In this document: positions 38,821 to 47,430 of the stretch, piece by piece
Layout: the number at the start of each line of letters is the position of its first letter
How positions within the stretch are numbered: the stretch's first letter is position 1
Source of the DNA: an uncultured Alphaproteobacteria bacterium
Lineage (GTDB): Bacteria; Pseudomonadota; Alphaproteobacteria; Methylaequorales; Methylaequoraceae
DNA length: 64,000 bases
Assembly: GCA_902563505.1 (NCBI GenBank)
Contig: CACEXK010000004.1
Span: 19,771 to 83,770 of the forward strand
Direction of reading: 5' to 3'
Notes under the pieces: model-generated
Databases searched by the model: none
What the model was told of the DNA's origin: nothing
The model's input: the letters and a program-made list of their open reading frames with translations, nothing else
Made by a program: the position numbers and the translations under genes

Positions 38821-39843
38821 TTAATTACTATAGGGAACCAACACATGTAAAATCAATTTCTTTTTTAAATCACCAGCTTTTTTTTCTGCCATTTTACCTC
38901 TGCCTGTAAAAAGATCAGCTCTGTTAGGGCCGATGATTGCTGAACCCGTATCGGATGCAATTCCAAGGAAAACTTTCCCATTATTAGTTGTTTGAGCCAG
39001 AAATGGCAAACCAAGTGGATAATATTTTTTGTCTATAGCAATACTTATTCCTGGCCTTAAATTTATACCCAAGGCACCATAAGCTGATTTTTTATTATAT
39101 TCTTTGACATCAAAAAAAATATACCTTTCATTATGATTAAATATATCATCAATTTGATTTTTGTTATTCCTCAAATATTCTTTAATTGAAAATAAAGAAA
39201 CATTCTTTTTTTTGATTATGTCTCTTTCCACTAAAAGTTTTCCTATGGAACTATATTCTTTTTCATTATTCCCCGAGTATAAAATTTTAATTTTTTTTTT
39301 ATCTGGAAAAACTCCAATCCCTGACCCTTGGATTTGTAAAAAGAATAAGTCGATTTTGTTATTAGTCCAAAGGAGAACATCATTACTATTATAATCAGAA
39401 ATTATTGATTTTCTGGGAGAACCTATGAATTTTTTATTAAATTTCAGAATCGGAAAATTATAATCATTTTTCTTTGTTCTGGATACCTCGATAATTGGCT
39501 CATAATAACCCGTAAGAAGTCCCGAGGTTTTCTGGATTGAGGCTAGCTTAAAATTTTTTTTTAAGAAACTCTTTTTGTCTAATGAGTCATCATTTACTTT
39601 TTTGCAAACTTTTTTCCAATTTTTAGTAGATCCAAATTTTGGATAAGACGAATGTTTTTTTAAATTCTTGAACAATATTTGTGATGAGCATATTTGTTTT
39701 AGAAAAATAAAAAATTCATCTAAGTTTTTGATTTCTAGCTTTTCTTGAAATAAAGATATTTCAGGATGAAGTAATTGTTTGCTATCTAGATTTAATTTAA
39801 AAAGTGAAAAAACAACCAGGAGTGCAGGGAATATTTTATTCAC
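38821..39843 (-). CDS. mltA: Membrane-bound lytic murein transglycosylase A (MltA)
   Basis: 340 residues with a hydrophobic N-terminal signal. Cleaves peptidoglycan glycan chains, producing 1,6-anhydromuropeptides. Signatures: GLLTGYYEPIIE, FFLQIQGSGIGVF, SAYGALGINLRPGIS, and near the C-terminus IASDTGSAIIGPNRADLFTGRG, which carries the catalytic aspartates of the MltA/3D domain. The N-terminus has no clear lipobox. Coupled to the Tim44-type gene by an 8-nt overlap. Confidence 0.93.
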   Translation of the reverse strand: MNKIFPALLVVFSLFKLNLDSKQLLHPEISLFQEKLEIKNLDEFFIFLKQICSSQILFKNLKKHSSYPKFGSTKNWKKVCKKVNDDSLDKKSFLKKNFKLASIQKTSGLLTGYYEPIIEVSRTKKNDYNFPILKFNKKFIGSPRKSIISDYNSNDVLLWTNNKIDLFFLQIQGSGIGVFPDKKKIKILYSGNNEKEYSSIGKLLVERDIIKKKNVSLFSIKEYLRNNKNQIDDIFNHNERYIFFDVKEYNKKSAYGALGINLRPGISIAIDKKYYPLGLPFLAQTTNNGKVFLGIASDTGSAIIGPNRADLFTGRGKMAEKKAGDLKKKLILHVLVPYSN

Positions 39844-40522
39844 TTTCCTCGATCTTATCCAATGTCCAGTTTGGATCTTTATTTTTTAGATTCCGATTAA
39901 AAGTCCAATTTTCACTTATTTCAAGAATTTGATTACTATCTCCGTCAATTATATCCCCCCTAAGGTTTTTTGTAACTTGTACTTGCTCTGATAAAAAATT
40001 TACTGTAATTGAGGCCAAGCTTTTTTTTGATATCTTAGCATTAATAATTTTTGAGTCTTTTAAACTTATGATAGTGATATCTAGATTTTGTTTTTTTTTT
40101 GTTCTTTCTGTAATCTGAGAATCAAAATCATTAAAAATTTGAGGTGATAAAAGTTTTTTAAGTGGTTTTATGTTCTCCTGAGAATAATTACTTATAATAA
40201 ACTCGAATGCTTTTTTTGCTCCATTTATAAAATCCTCAATTGAGAAATTTAGATCAAGCCCGTGAATGCTTTTCAAGCTGTTATTAACTTTGTCTTTGGG
40301 ATGAAACCTTTTGAGAGACAATTTTTCCATGTGTTTAGAATTTTTTATCTGTGAAGTATTATCTGGTGGCGATTCTTTAAAAGAAGATTTGCCTTGTGTA
40401 AATTTTTCAACGATATCTTGTTCATTTCCAGTTTTCTTTCCAAGTACATTTTTTAGTCTATTGATAATAAATACCGCTATCATTGCTAATATTAAAATAT
40501 CTATGTAAGGTATACTGTTCAT
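39836..40522 (-). CDS. Tim44-like domain protein
   Basis: 228 residues. One N-terminal membrane helix (DILILAMIAVFIINRLKNVLG) with the conserved GKKTGNE after it, a polar linker, then a Tim44-like domain (about 85-227) with IEDFINGAKKAFEFIISNYSQ and a final NWTFNRNLKNKDPNWTLDKIEE typical of bacterial Tim44/TimA proteins. Next to mltA, Smr and secB, the usual alphaproteobacterial order. Function in bacteria is not settled; a role at the inner membrane is likely. Confidence 0.9.
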   Translation of the reverse strand: MNSIPYIDILILAMIAVFIINRLKNVLGKKTGNEQDIVEKFTQGKSSFKESPPDNTSQIKNSKHMEKLSLKRFHPKDKVNNSLKSIHGLDLNFSIEDFINGAKKAFEFIISNYSQENIKPLKKLLSPQIFNDFDSQITERTKKKQNLDITIISLKDSKIINAKISKKSLASITVNFLSEQVQVTKNLRGDIIDGDSNQILEISENWTFNRNLKNKDPNWTLDKIEESE

Positions 40523-40597
40523 TTATAATTATTTCTGTAGAAGGTATTCATGTTTTTTTGTATTATATTGTCTTCAATTAAATAATGAAACTTTAAT

Positions 40598-41062
40598 ATG
40601 GCAAATAAAAAAAAAAATACAAATGTTAACAATCTAAAATTTATAATAAATGCACAATATTTAAAGGATTTGTCCTTTGAAAACCCCAGAGCCCCTGAAT
40701 CTCTTAAAAGTTTTTCGTCAAATCCAACTTTTAATATTGATGTTGATGTGAGGTGTAGGCCTTTAAAGGATCATGGCCCTAATATTCACGAGGTGGAATT
40801 AATTGTGAAAGGTGAAACAAAAATGGAAGAAAAACCAATGTTTGTAATAGAATCATCTTATTGTGGAATTTTTACAATTGAAAATGCTGAAAAGGAAATT
40901 TTAGATAGAATTTTGCTAATTGAATGCCCCAAGTTTCTTTTCCCTTTCTTGCGCTCTGTTATTGCTAATTGTACTAGAGAGGGTGGTTTTCCCCCCCTTA
41001 TGCTTAATCCAATTGATTTCATTGGAATGTATGAGAAGAAAAAATCTGAAATTAAAAAATAA
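40598..41062 (+). CDS. secB: Protein-export chaperone SecB
   Basis: 154 residues. Cytoplasmic tetrameric chaperone that keeps precursors unfolded and passes them to SecA. Motifs: NAQYLKDLSFENPRAPESL near the start, IDVDVRCRPLKDHGPNIHEVELIVKGE, FVIESSYCGIF, and the C-terminal LIECPKFLFPFLRSVIANCTREGGFPPLML. Divergent from the Tim44-like gene, a common pairing. Confidence 0.98.
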   Translation: MANKKKNTNVNNLKFIINAQYLKDLSFENPRAPESLKSFSSNPTFNIDVDVRCRPLKDHGPNIHEVELIVKGETKMEEKPMFVIESSYCGIFTIENAEKEILDRILLIECPKFLFPFLRSVIANCTREGGFPPLMLNPIDFIGMYEKKKSEIKK

Positions 41063-41065
41063 TGG

Positions 41066-41725
41066 TTAAAGTTTGAATCTTTTTTTCTTTGATTTACTGA
41101 TATCTAGATTTTCTTTTTTAAAATAATTACTTATTTCATTGGTTGTATGACCTGTTTTCCATTTTTCCATAAATTCTTTTAAGTTTTTTTCGTCGAAATC
41201 AATTTTTTTTGATCTTTTATTTTTATTCACAAGTTGTGCTGTGGGTAATTTCTTTTTTAAAATCTGTTTAATGTCCTCTATTTCCTGAAGAGTATTCTCC
41301 CTTATGTAGTTTTCAATTATGAATTGAAGTCGTTTGGTTTCGTTCTCGAGTCGGAGATTTTCCTCCTTCAAATTATCTAAATGCCCCTGAATTTTTTGTT
41401 TATCAACCTCTTTAATTATTTTAATATCCAAATTAAACTTTTGGAAACAAATGTTCAGGTTTTCTAGGATTAATTCTTTTAAAATTAAAATATCAAGTTC
41501 TGAGTACTTGTAGTGACTTTTGTCACTGAGCTTTGCAATACTGTTAAATGCAGCAAAAACTCTGTTAAGTCTTTTCTTTGATAGTACTGCAAAGTTGCAA
41601 ACTTTAAAAGTTATCCTATCTTCTTTAGACCATTCCCTTCTGGGCTTATACCTAAATTTGGACAACATTTCTTGTGCTTTTCCGAATGAAACTGTATTTT
41701 GAATGGGTTTTTCTTTTTTTGCCAT
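41066..41725 (-). CDS. Lys-rich coiled-coil protein, unknown function
   Basis: About 219 residues from ATG 41725 (MAKKEKPIQNTV). The open frame continues upstream but that region is AT-only sequence containing a palindrome, so it is probably not coding. The protein has a basic N-terminus, a helical middle, a predicted coiled coil at about 115-170 (NLKEENLRLENETKRLQFI), and a basic C-terminus. A GHTTNEISNYF segment near the end could be a small helix-turn-helix. I do not recognise a family. Convergent with secB. Confidence 0.55.
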   Translation of the reverse strand: MAKKEKPIQNTVSFGKAQEMLSKFRYKPRREWSKEDRITFKVCNFAVLSKKRLNRVFAAFNSIAKLSDKSHYKYSELDILILKELILENLNICFQKFNLDIKIIKEVDKQKIQGHLDNLKEENLRLENETKRLQFIIENYIRENTLQEIEDIKQILKKKLPTAQLVNKNKRSKKIDFDEKNLKEFMEKWKTGHTTNEISNYFKKENLDISKSKKKRFKL

Positions 41726-41776
41726 ATATGATATAATTCCAACATGCGAGATTTGTTCTTTTAAAAAAAAATAATC

Positions 41777-41802
41777 GTATAGTATAGCGATATATACTAT
41801 AC
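41777..41802. repeat. Perfect 10-bp inverted repeat between divergent genes
   Basis: GTATAGTATA (41777-41786) and TATACTATAC (41793-41802) are exact inverses around a 6-nt spacer. It lies in the 118-bp gap between the coiled-coil gene (start 41725, minus) and the DUF2784 gene (start 41844, plus). Symmetry and place fit an operator for a dimeric regulator, but such low-complexity AT sequence can arise by chance. Confidence 0.4.
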
Positions 41803-41843
41803 TAATATATTTTAAATACAATTTTATTTTGCAAACATTTATA

Positions 41844-42218
41844 ATGTATTTATTAGCTGCTCAAATTACATTAATCCTCCATTTTATGTTCATACTCTTT
41901 GTGTGCTTCGGGGCATTGTTTGTAATTCTTAGAGCAAAAATATTTTTTCTTCATTTTCCATCTTTAGTGTGGGCTGTTTACCTAGAGCTTTCCAGTTCAA
42001 TTTGTCCTCTTACATATTTAGAAAATAATTTGCTTGAAATGGCTGGTTTGCAGAGCTATCCAGAAGGTTTCATAGAAAAATATATTTTCAAAACAATTTA
42101 TCCATTAGGTTTAACGGATGAAATTCAGATGTATATTGCTTTGTTTTTAATTTTAATTAATTGTTTATTTTATTTTTTGGTATTAAAAAAACTCAAAAAA
42201 AGACGAAATAATTTGTAA
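41844..42218 (+). CDS. DUF2784 family membrane protein
   Basis: About 124 residues from ATG 41844 (a TTG at 41829 would add five). Several membrane helices. Signature parts: AQITLILHFMFILFVCFGALFV, the HFPSLVWAVYLELSSSICPLTYLENNLL core, and YPEGFIEKYIFKTIYPLGL. These match DUF2784, a widespread inner-membrane family without known function. Confidence 0.85.
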   Translation: MYLLAAQITLILHFMFILFVCFGALFVILRAKIFFLHFPSLVWAVYLELSSSICPLTYLENNLLEMAGLQSYPEGFIEKYIFKTIYPLGLTDEIQMYIALFLILINCLFYFLVLKKLKKRRNNL

Positions 42219-42237
42219 TTCTAAACCTTATCAGTTT

Positions 42238-42606
42238 TTATTTCTCGTCGGGCATACTTGTTAAATCAGTTTGGAGTATGTGGTCAAGATTAGTTAGACG
42301 ACAATATGTTGACCGCAAAATGGCTTTTATTAAAATTGGAGAGTTTTCGTATTCTCCAAGTAGGCGTTCTTTTGGTATCTTCACTGCCTCTGAATCTTTT
42401 GTGGCTTTGGCGGTCACGGTTCTTCTTGTCCCAAGCAATATTGATTGTTCGCCAAACACTTCATTTTCATTTATAAAGCCGACCTTTATGTTTTTGTCAG
42501 ATATTATTTGTATTTCACCTTTTTTCAGCAAATAAGCAAAATCAGACTCATCATTAAAATTGTATATGGTTTCGCCAGCTTTCCAGTAAACAAGATCTTC
42601 GTTCAT
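42238..42606 (-). CDS. Single-domain cyclic-nucleotide-binding (CRP-like) protein
   Basis: 122 residues from ATG 42606, which lies 4 nt behind an AGGAGG ribosome-binding site; ATG 42609 is too close to it. The sequence is a lone cNMP-binding beta-roll: WKAGETIYNFNDESDFAYLLKKGEIQII, then VFGEQSILLGTRRTVTAKATKDSEAVKIPKERL with the FGE and RR-x-A elements of the phosphate-binding cassette. No helix-turn-helix follows, so it is not a CRP-type transcription factor. The ligand and partner are unknown. It is downstream of tRNA-Gly on the same strand. Confidence 0.8.
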   Translation of the reverse strand: MNEDLVYWKAGETIYNFNDESDFAYLLKKGEIQIISDKNIKVGFINENEVFGEQSILLGTRRTVTAKATKDSEAVKIPKERLLGEYENSPILIKAILRSTYCRLTNLDHILQTDLTSMPDEK

Positions 42607-42666
42607 CATCCCTCCTAAGGGATTAATAATATCTCTTTTCTTAACTTTTTAAAGATTTTAATATTA

Positions 42667-42741
42667 TGGAGCGGGAAACGAGATTCGAACTCGCGACCCT
42701 CACGTTGGCAACGTGATGCTCTACCACTGAGCTATTCCCGC
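42667..42741 (-). tRNA. tRNA-Gly (anticodon GCC)
   Basis: Read on the minus strand, the gene begins GCGGGAATAGCTCAGTGGTA, has a TCACG stem with loop TTGCCAA and CGTGA, giving anticodon GCC, followed by GGTTCGAATC-like T-arm (AGTTCGAATCT) and closes with TTCCCGC. The discriminator T and a genome-encoded CCA (42667-42669) complete a 75-nt gene. All four arms pair. Reads GGC/GGU glycine codons. Confidence 0.97.
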
Positions 42742-42757
42742 CTATTCGAGCAATTTA

Positions 42758-42785
42758 AATATACTTAAAAAAAAATTAAATTCAA
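42758..42785 (-). promoter_or_regulatory. Candidate sigma-70 promoter of tRNA-Gly
   Basis: On the minus strand TTGAAT (42785-42780) and TATATT (42763-42758) are separated by 16 nt. The predicted start lies about 8-10 nt upstream of the mature tRNA 5' end at 42741. Both hexamers have one or two changes from consensus. Confidence 0.45.
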
Positions 42786-42821
42786 CTTCATTGAATACAT
42801 AAAGTTAACACGATTTTTTTT

Positions 42822-42850
42822 TTAAGAATATTTGTTAATTATTGTATAAT
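42822..42850 (+). promoter_or_regulatory. Candidate promoter of the LON-domain gene
   Basis: A perfect TATAAT at 42845-42850 has TTAAGA 17 nt upstream (42822-42827). Predicted start near 42857, 16 nt before the ATG at 42873. No clear Shine-Dalgarno sequence follows. The -35 match is weak. Confidence 0.35.
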
Positions 42851-42872
42851 GAAACCATATATATATTAAATA

Positions 42873-43547
42873 ATGTACAGTTTTGAAAAATATTTAAAAG
42901 ATCTTCCAGATGTGGTCCCTCTGTTTCCACTAAACAAAGTTTTGCTTCTTCCTAGGGCAAAACTGCCGTTAAACTTGTTTGAGACAAGATACTTGCATAT
43001 GTTCGATTATTCTATGGCTAATGGAAGATGTATTGGTATGGTTCAACCTAAGCAAATATCAGGTAGTAACTACAATAAAAAAAATCCTGAAATTTACCAG
43101 ATTGGTTGTGCGGGATATGTAACTGCTTTTTCACAAACTCATGACAATCGATATGAAATTATCCTAAAAGGTCTATGCAGATTTAATATCAAATCGGAGC
43201 TAAGACTGCAAAATGGATTTAGAAGAGCTAAAGTTGAATGGAAAAAATTTAAAAATGATTTTAAAACGGACTCACTCTCTGACAAAAAGAAAAGAAAAGA
43301 TTTTCTTGTTATTCTTAAACCTTTTTTAAAAAAAATGTCGATAACCGCAGATTGGCAAGCCGTAGAGGTTTCGAGTGATGAAGATTTAGTAAATTCAATT
43401 GCCATGGGCTGTCCCTTCGATCAGAATGAGAAACAAGCTCTACTTCAAGCAAAATGTTTAGATGATAGGTTAGATGTACTAATATCTTTGATAAATATGA
43501 ATTTAAATTATAATAAAATGACCTCGACAGGTTCGACTCCTTCCTGA
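42873..43547 (+). CDS. LON N-terminal (substrate-binding) domain protein
   Basis: 224 residues. Matches only the N-terminal LON domain, without the AAA+ and protease parts of Lon: DVVPLFPLNKVLLLPRAKLPLNLFETRYLHMFDYSMANGRCIGMVQP is diagnostic, as is GCAGYVTAFSQTHDNRYEIILKGLCRF. In Alphaproteobacteria such stand-alone proteins usually precede a Trm112-like gene, as here. Function not established; possibly a substrate adaptor. Confidence 0.9.
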   Translation: MYSFEKYLKDLPDVVPLFPLNKVLLLPRAKLPLNLFETRYLHMFDYSMANGRCIGMVQPKQISGSNYNKKNPEIYQIGCAGYVTAFSQTHDNRYEIILKGLCRFNIKSELRLQNGFRRAKVEWKKFKNDFKTDSLSDKKKRKDFLVILKPFLKKMSITADWQAVEVSSDEDLVNSIAMGCPFDQNEKQALLQAKCLDDRLDVLISLINMNLNYNKMTSTGSTPS

Positions 43548-43552
43548 TTTAA

Positions 43553-43723
43553 ATGGAAAAATTTGATAAAAATCTTCTCAAAATGATAGTTTGTCCTGAA
43601 ACTGGAAGAGATTTAATTTTTGATGAAAAAAAAAATATTTTAAGAACAGTTGATGGAAAAAATATTTATAAGGTAAAAAATGGTATTCCAATTCTTATTG
43701 TTAAGAACTCATTTGAAAAATGA
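43553..43723 (+). CDS. Trm112/YcaR-like small protein (UPF0434)
   Basis: 56 residues, starting at ATG 43553, 5 nt after the LON-domain gene. Sequence: LLKMIVCPETGRDLIFDE, then a KNIYKVKNGIPILIV ending. The CPxTxxxL knuckle and YxVxNGIPxLI end match the Trm112/YcaR family. The family normally carries one or two CxxC-type metal sites; here only one Cys (in VCPETG) is left. The stop overlaps the DUF971 start as ATGA. Trm112-like proteins activate methyltransferases in other organisms; no partner is evident here. Confidence 0.85.
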   Translation: MEKFDKNLLKMIVCPETGRDLIFDEKKNILRTVDGKNIYKVKNGIPILIVKNSFEK

Positions 43724-44022
43724 CTCCAAAATCAATAAAAATTTCTTCGGACAAAAGATATTTGCAAATAAATTATGATGAAAAAAAAACATTAGTTTTG
43801 CCTTCTTTTTTCCTTAGAGCTTTTAGCCCATCTGCCGAGAACAAAAAAAATTTAGCTAGTCCCAAATTAAGCCTTAATAAAAAAATCTTGATCAAAAAAA
43901 TTGAAAAGGTTGGGAATTATGCTTTAAGGATTATTTTTAGTGATAACCATGATACCGGAATATATAGCTGGGAGTTTTTACACGAAATTGGAATTAAATT
44001 TCAAAATTCCTTAAACCCATAG
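43720..44022 (+). CDS. DUF971 (gamma-butyrobetaine hydroxylase-like N-terminal) protein
   Basis: 100 residues. PKSIKISSDKRYLQINYDEKKTLVLPSFFLRAFSPSAE, then KIEKVGNYALRIIFSDNHDTGIYSWEFLHEIG: the LR-x-x-SPSA and DxHDTGIYxWxxL patterns are diagnostic of DUF971. The family is linked by others to iron-sulphur or hydroxylase functions, but a role is not established. Its 3' end overlaps the convergent ubiH-like gene by 29 nt. Confidence 0.9.
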   Translation: MTPKSIKISSDKRYLQINYDEKKTLVLPSFFLRAFSPSAENKKNLASPKLSLNKKILIKKIEKVGNYALRIIFSDNHDTGIYSWEFLHEIGIKFQNSLNP

Positions 44023-45187
44023 CGAAAATCATACTTTGTTTCTTTAGAAAATTTGATTTATTAAAGATTCTAAGGCCTAGTTTTCTGGCATTTTTTAAAA
44101 AATAATTTTGATTTGAGAAAATTGCATTAAGTTGATGCGTTGCTTGAAAAAGAAGCCTTTTATCTATATGTCTTTTTCTTGAATATTTTCGTAAAACAAT
44201 TTCACTTCCTATATCCATGCCTAGATTATAAGCTTCTATAATTGAATCTGCTAGAATATTTGAATCTCTTATTCCAAGGTTTAAGCCTTGTCCTGCAATG
44301 GGGTGGATTGCCTGATTCGCATCACCAATTAGAACCACCCTGTTTTTAAATGGCTCATGGCATGAGAAGACATTTAAGTCATATGTTTTAGGTTTAGAAA
44401 AGTTTTCTATCTTGCCAAAATAATGATTGTATCTTTCAAGGAATTCGATTTTAAAGTTTTTCTCGAATTTATGGAGGTTCTTTCTATCTAAATTTTTAAT
44501 AGTCCAGACTACCGAAGATTTATTATTTTTTTGGCTTTTCATCGGTAACAACGCTAATGGACCAGATGGAAAGAACCTTTCTAATGCAAGCGAGCCATGA
44601 GATTTTGAATGTGTTATATTGAATACATAAGCTATTTGATTATAATTATGAAAGTAATACTTTATATTTGCCAGGAACCTAGTTTTTGAATACCTTCCAT
44701 CAGCCCCAATTATGACAGATGAAACAACTGACCCTTTGTTTGTAATTAGTTTAACCTCTTCATTCTGGTGAATTATATTTTGAATTATAATATTGCCTCT
44801 AAAAAAAATTGTGGGTGATTTATTTATTTCTTCAAAAAAGATTTTTTTTAAATATTTGTTATCAACAATGTAACCCAGTGCTCCTTCTTTTAAATCACCT
44901 GAATTAAAATGAATTTTATCATTTGAAATCCCTTCGGTAACGATAATATTTTTTATTGGTTGACATTTTTTGGATATTTTAGACCAAAGGCCTATTTCAT
45001 CAAGAATTCTGGCAGAGCCCTGAGATATTGCTGTTGTTCTAGAATCTTTGATATTAGATAAGTTTTTTTTATTTGATTTATCAATTAGTGTTACATTAAT
45101 GCCTTTCTTGGCAATTTTTATGGCTAATATCATTCCAACAAAACCACTGCCAACGACTGTAATACTATGTTTTTTTATTTTTGACAA
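43994..45187 (-). CDS. UbiH/UbiF/COQ6-type FAD-dependent hydroxylase
   Basis: 397 residues with a TTG start (45187); no ATG is available near the N-terminal flavin motif. The dinucleotide fold is ITVVGSGFVGMILAIKIAKKG; a middle DGRYSKTR motif and the FAD-ribityl motif VVLIGDANQAIHPIAGQGLNLGIRDS identify the ubiquinone hydroxylase group. It would hydroxylate the ring of a ubiquinone intermediate. Which position cannot be read from the sequence, and no other ubi genes lie nearby. Confidence 0.9.
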   Translation of the reverse strand: MSKIKKHSITVVGSGFVGMILAIKIAKKGINVTLIDKSNKKNLSNIKDSRTTAISQGSARILDEIGLWSKISKKCQPIKNIIVTEGISNDKIHFNSGDLKEGALGYIVDNKYLKKIFFEEINKSPTIFFRGNIIIQNIIHQNEEVKLITNKGSVVSSVIIGADGRYSKTRFLANIKYYFHNYNQIAYVFNITHSKSHGSLALERFFPSGPLALLPMKSQKNNKSSVVWTIKNLDRKNLHKFEKNFKIEFLERYNHYFGKIENFSKPKTYDLNVFSCHEPFKNRVVLIGDANQAIHPIAGQGLNLGIRDSNILADSIIEAYNLGMDIGSEIVLRKYSRKRHIDKRLLFQATHQLNAIFSNQNYFLKNARKLGLRIFNKSNFLKKQSMIFAMGLRNFEI

Positions 45188-45237
45188 AATTTTTTACAAT
45201 TATTTAAAAATTAATGTAAATATTATTAAATTAGTTG

Positions 45238-47430
45238 ATGTTTGCAAAATTTAAAGAAAATTTAAAAAAAACTTTTTTGTCTCTTTCTGTATTAAGTATA
45301 GGAATTTTTATTTTTATTTCACTTTTTACTTTCCACCATTCAGACAATACTTTCTTTAAATATGACTCTACTTTGATTGAAAATAAAAATGCTTTTGGAT
45401 TATTAGGCTCAGTCATATCAGAATTTTTACTTGAGGTGTTTGGTAAGTCTTCTTATTTCCTTAGTTTTTTTTTCATTTTCCATTCTGCAAGAGTTTTTTT
45501 TTCTAGGTTTATGAGTTGGTACTGTTGGGGGTTTTTACCGATATCTCTAATAATTTTATGTTTCGGTGCGGAATACTTAGTTAAGAATTTTGGTTTAGAA
45601 AATCTAGATGGAGGGATATTAGGGCTTGGTTTATTAAATTATTACTATTATTTTTTTGAGAATTTAGAATATGACAAATCATTAGTCTCAGTGATTTTCT
45701 TTTTTGGACTTTTATCACTTCTTGTATCTCTAAATATCGGTATAAGTGAGATTATTAATAGTTTTAAATTTTTAACAAGAGTTACACTAAATTCAATCTT
45801 CTTTATTCTGTATATTCTAAAATTATCTAAAAGGGTTAAATTTCAAAAACTCTTTGAGTCAAAAAAAAGTGTTGGATCAAGAAAAATAAGATCAACAATA
45901 AAGCGGAATACATCTTTTAGACCTCAAACAAATGATAATTACATTTTTCCTTCAATTGAATTTTTAGAAAAACCAAAAAAAATCCCAGGTCTTGAACTTG
46001 AAAATAAAAAAAATACAGAACTTAATACTGCTATGTTAGCCAATGTTCTGTCAGATTTTAAAATAAATGGAAATATTACTGAAGTAAAGCAAGGTCCAAT
46101 AGTAACTCTTTTCGAGCTGACTCCTGCACCTGGGACACAGTCATCTTCAGTTATACGTTTGGCTGATGATATTGCAAGATCGATGAGAGCCATGTCTGCA
46201 AGAATATCAACTATACCTGGAAAAGATGCCTTAGGTATTGAAATTCCTAATAAAAATAGGGAAACTGTTTTTTTAAGAGAAATACTTGATGATATTTCAT
46301 ATAAATCTACAAACTACAAGTTACCACTTGCCTTGGGAAAGGATATATTTGGGAAACCTGTCATTGTAGATCTTGCGAGAATGCCGCATCTTTTAGTGGC
46401 AGGAACGACAGGTTCGGGAAAATCAGTTGGAATCAATGCAATGCTCCTTTCCCTACTGTATAACTTGACACCTGAAGAATGTAGATTAATTTTAATAGAT
46501 CCCAAAATGCTTGAATTATCAGTTTACAAAGATATTCCTCATTTACTCACGGAAGTAGTTACAGATCCTAAAAAAGCTATTTCTGCACTGAAGTGGACTG
46601 TTAAAGAGATGGAAGTACGGTACAAAATGATGGCCCATTTAGGTGTTAGAGAAATTGAAGATTACAATAAGAAAGTTAAAAAAATTCTTGAAGATGGCGA
46701 GGTTATTTTTAAAGAAACTCAGGTTGGTTTTGATTCGGAAACTGGTAAACCTGTTATGGAAAAGAAAGCCCTTGATTTATCAATATTTGCAAAAATAGTA
46801 GTTGTAGTAGATGAACTTGCGGATTTAATGATTACATCTGGAAAAGAAATTGAATCTGCAATTCAAAGATTGTCTCAAATGGCTAGAGCTGCGGGAATTC
46901 ATTTGATTGTTGCAACACAAAGACCATCAGTTGATGTAATTACTGGAACAATCAAATCAAATTTTCCAACAAGAATAAGTTATAAGGTTGTAAACAAAAT
47001 CAATAGTAGAACTATATTAGAAGATCAGGGCGCTGAGCAATTACTTGGTCAGGGAGATTTATTAATTACTATGCTGGGAGAGAGACTTCTAAGGGTGCAT
47101 GGCCCATTCGTTAAGACCGAAGAAGTTCAGGCTGTTGTTGATCATCTAAAAACTCAAGGTGAGCCAGAATATCTTCAATCAGTTACAATTGAAGAAGAGG
47201 AATTAGAAAACATTCAACTTGGATTTAATGAAGGTGGGGACGAATTATATAACAAAGCTGTGTCAATCGTATGCAGAGAGAAAAAAGCATCAACTAGTTT
47301 TATTCAAAGACACCTTCAAATTGGTTACAATAGAGCCGCAAGAATAATTGAAAGAATGGAATCAGAAGGTATTGTTAGCCCAGCCAATCACATTGGAAGA
47401 AGAGAGGTTCTTGTTGGAAAGGAAACATAA
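45238..47430 (+). CDS. ftsK: DNA translocase FtsK
   Basis: 730 residues from ATG 45238 (a TTG lies 3 nt before). Four membrane helices at about 15-190 anchor it at the division septum. The linker is short (about 60 residues), so the protein is smaller than E. coli FtsK. The motor has Walker A (VAGTTGSGKSVGINAML) and Walker B (VVVVDELADLMI), and RLSQMARAAGIHLIVATQRPSVDVITGTIKSNFP. The C-terminal winged helix gamma domain (KKASTSFIQRHLQIGYNRAARIIERMESEG) reads KOPS-type signals. It moves chromosome ends and helps dimer resolution at division. Confidence 0.97.
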   Translation: MFAKFKENLKKTFLSLSVLSIGIFIFISLFTFHHSDNTFFKYDSTLIENKNAFGLLGSVISEFLLEVFGKSSYFLSFFFIFHSARVFFSRFMSWYCWGFLPISLIILCFGAEYLVKNFGLENLDGGILGLGLLNYYYYFFENLEYDKSLVSVIFFFGLLSLLVSLNIGISEIINSFKFLTRVTLNSIFFILYILKLSKRVKFQKLFESKKSVGSRKIRSTIKRNTSFRPQTNDNYIFPSIEFLEKPKKIPGLELENKKNTELNTAMLANVLSDFKINGNITEVKQGPIVTLFELTPAPGTQSSSVIRLADDIARSMRAMSARISTIPGKDALGIEIPNKNRETVFLREILDDISYKSTNYKLPLALGKDIFGKPVIVDLARMPHLLVAGTTGSGKSVGINAMLLSLLYNLTPEECRLILIDPKMLELSVYKDIPHLLTEVVTDPKKAISALKWTVKEMEVRYKMMAHLGVREIEDYNKKVKKILEDGEVIFKETQVGFDSETGKPVMEKKALDLSIFAKIVVVVDELADLMITSGKEIESAIQRLSQMARAAGIHLIVATQRPSVDVITGTIKSNFPTRISYKVVNKINSRTILEDQGAEQLLGQGDLLITMLGERLLRVHGPFVKTEEVQAVVDHLKTQGEPEYLQSVTIEEEELENIQLGFNEGGDELYNKAVSIVCREKKASTSFIQRHLQIGYNRAARIIERMESEGIVSPANHIGRREVLVGKET

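Noticed and set aside
41726..41821. N-terminal extension of the coiled-coil protein
   Set aside because: The extension crosses an AT-only palindrome and looks like leader sequence; ATG 41725 gives a normal polar N-terminus.
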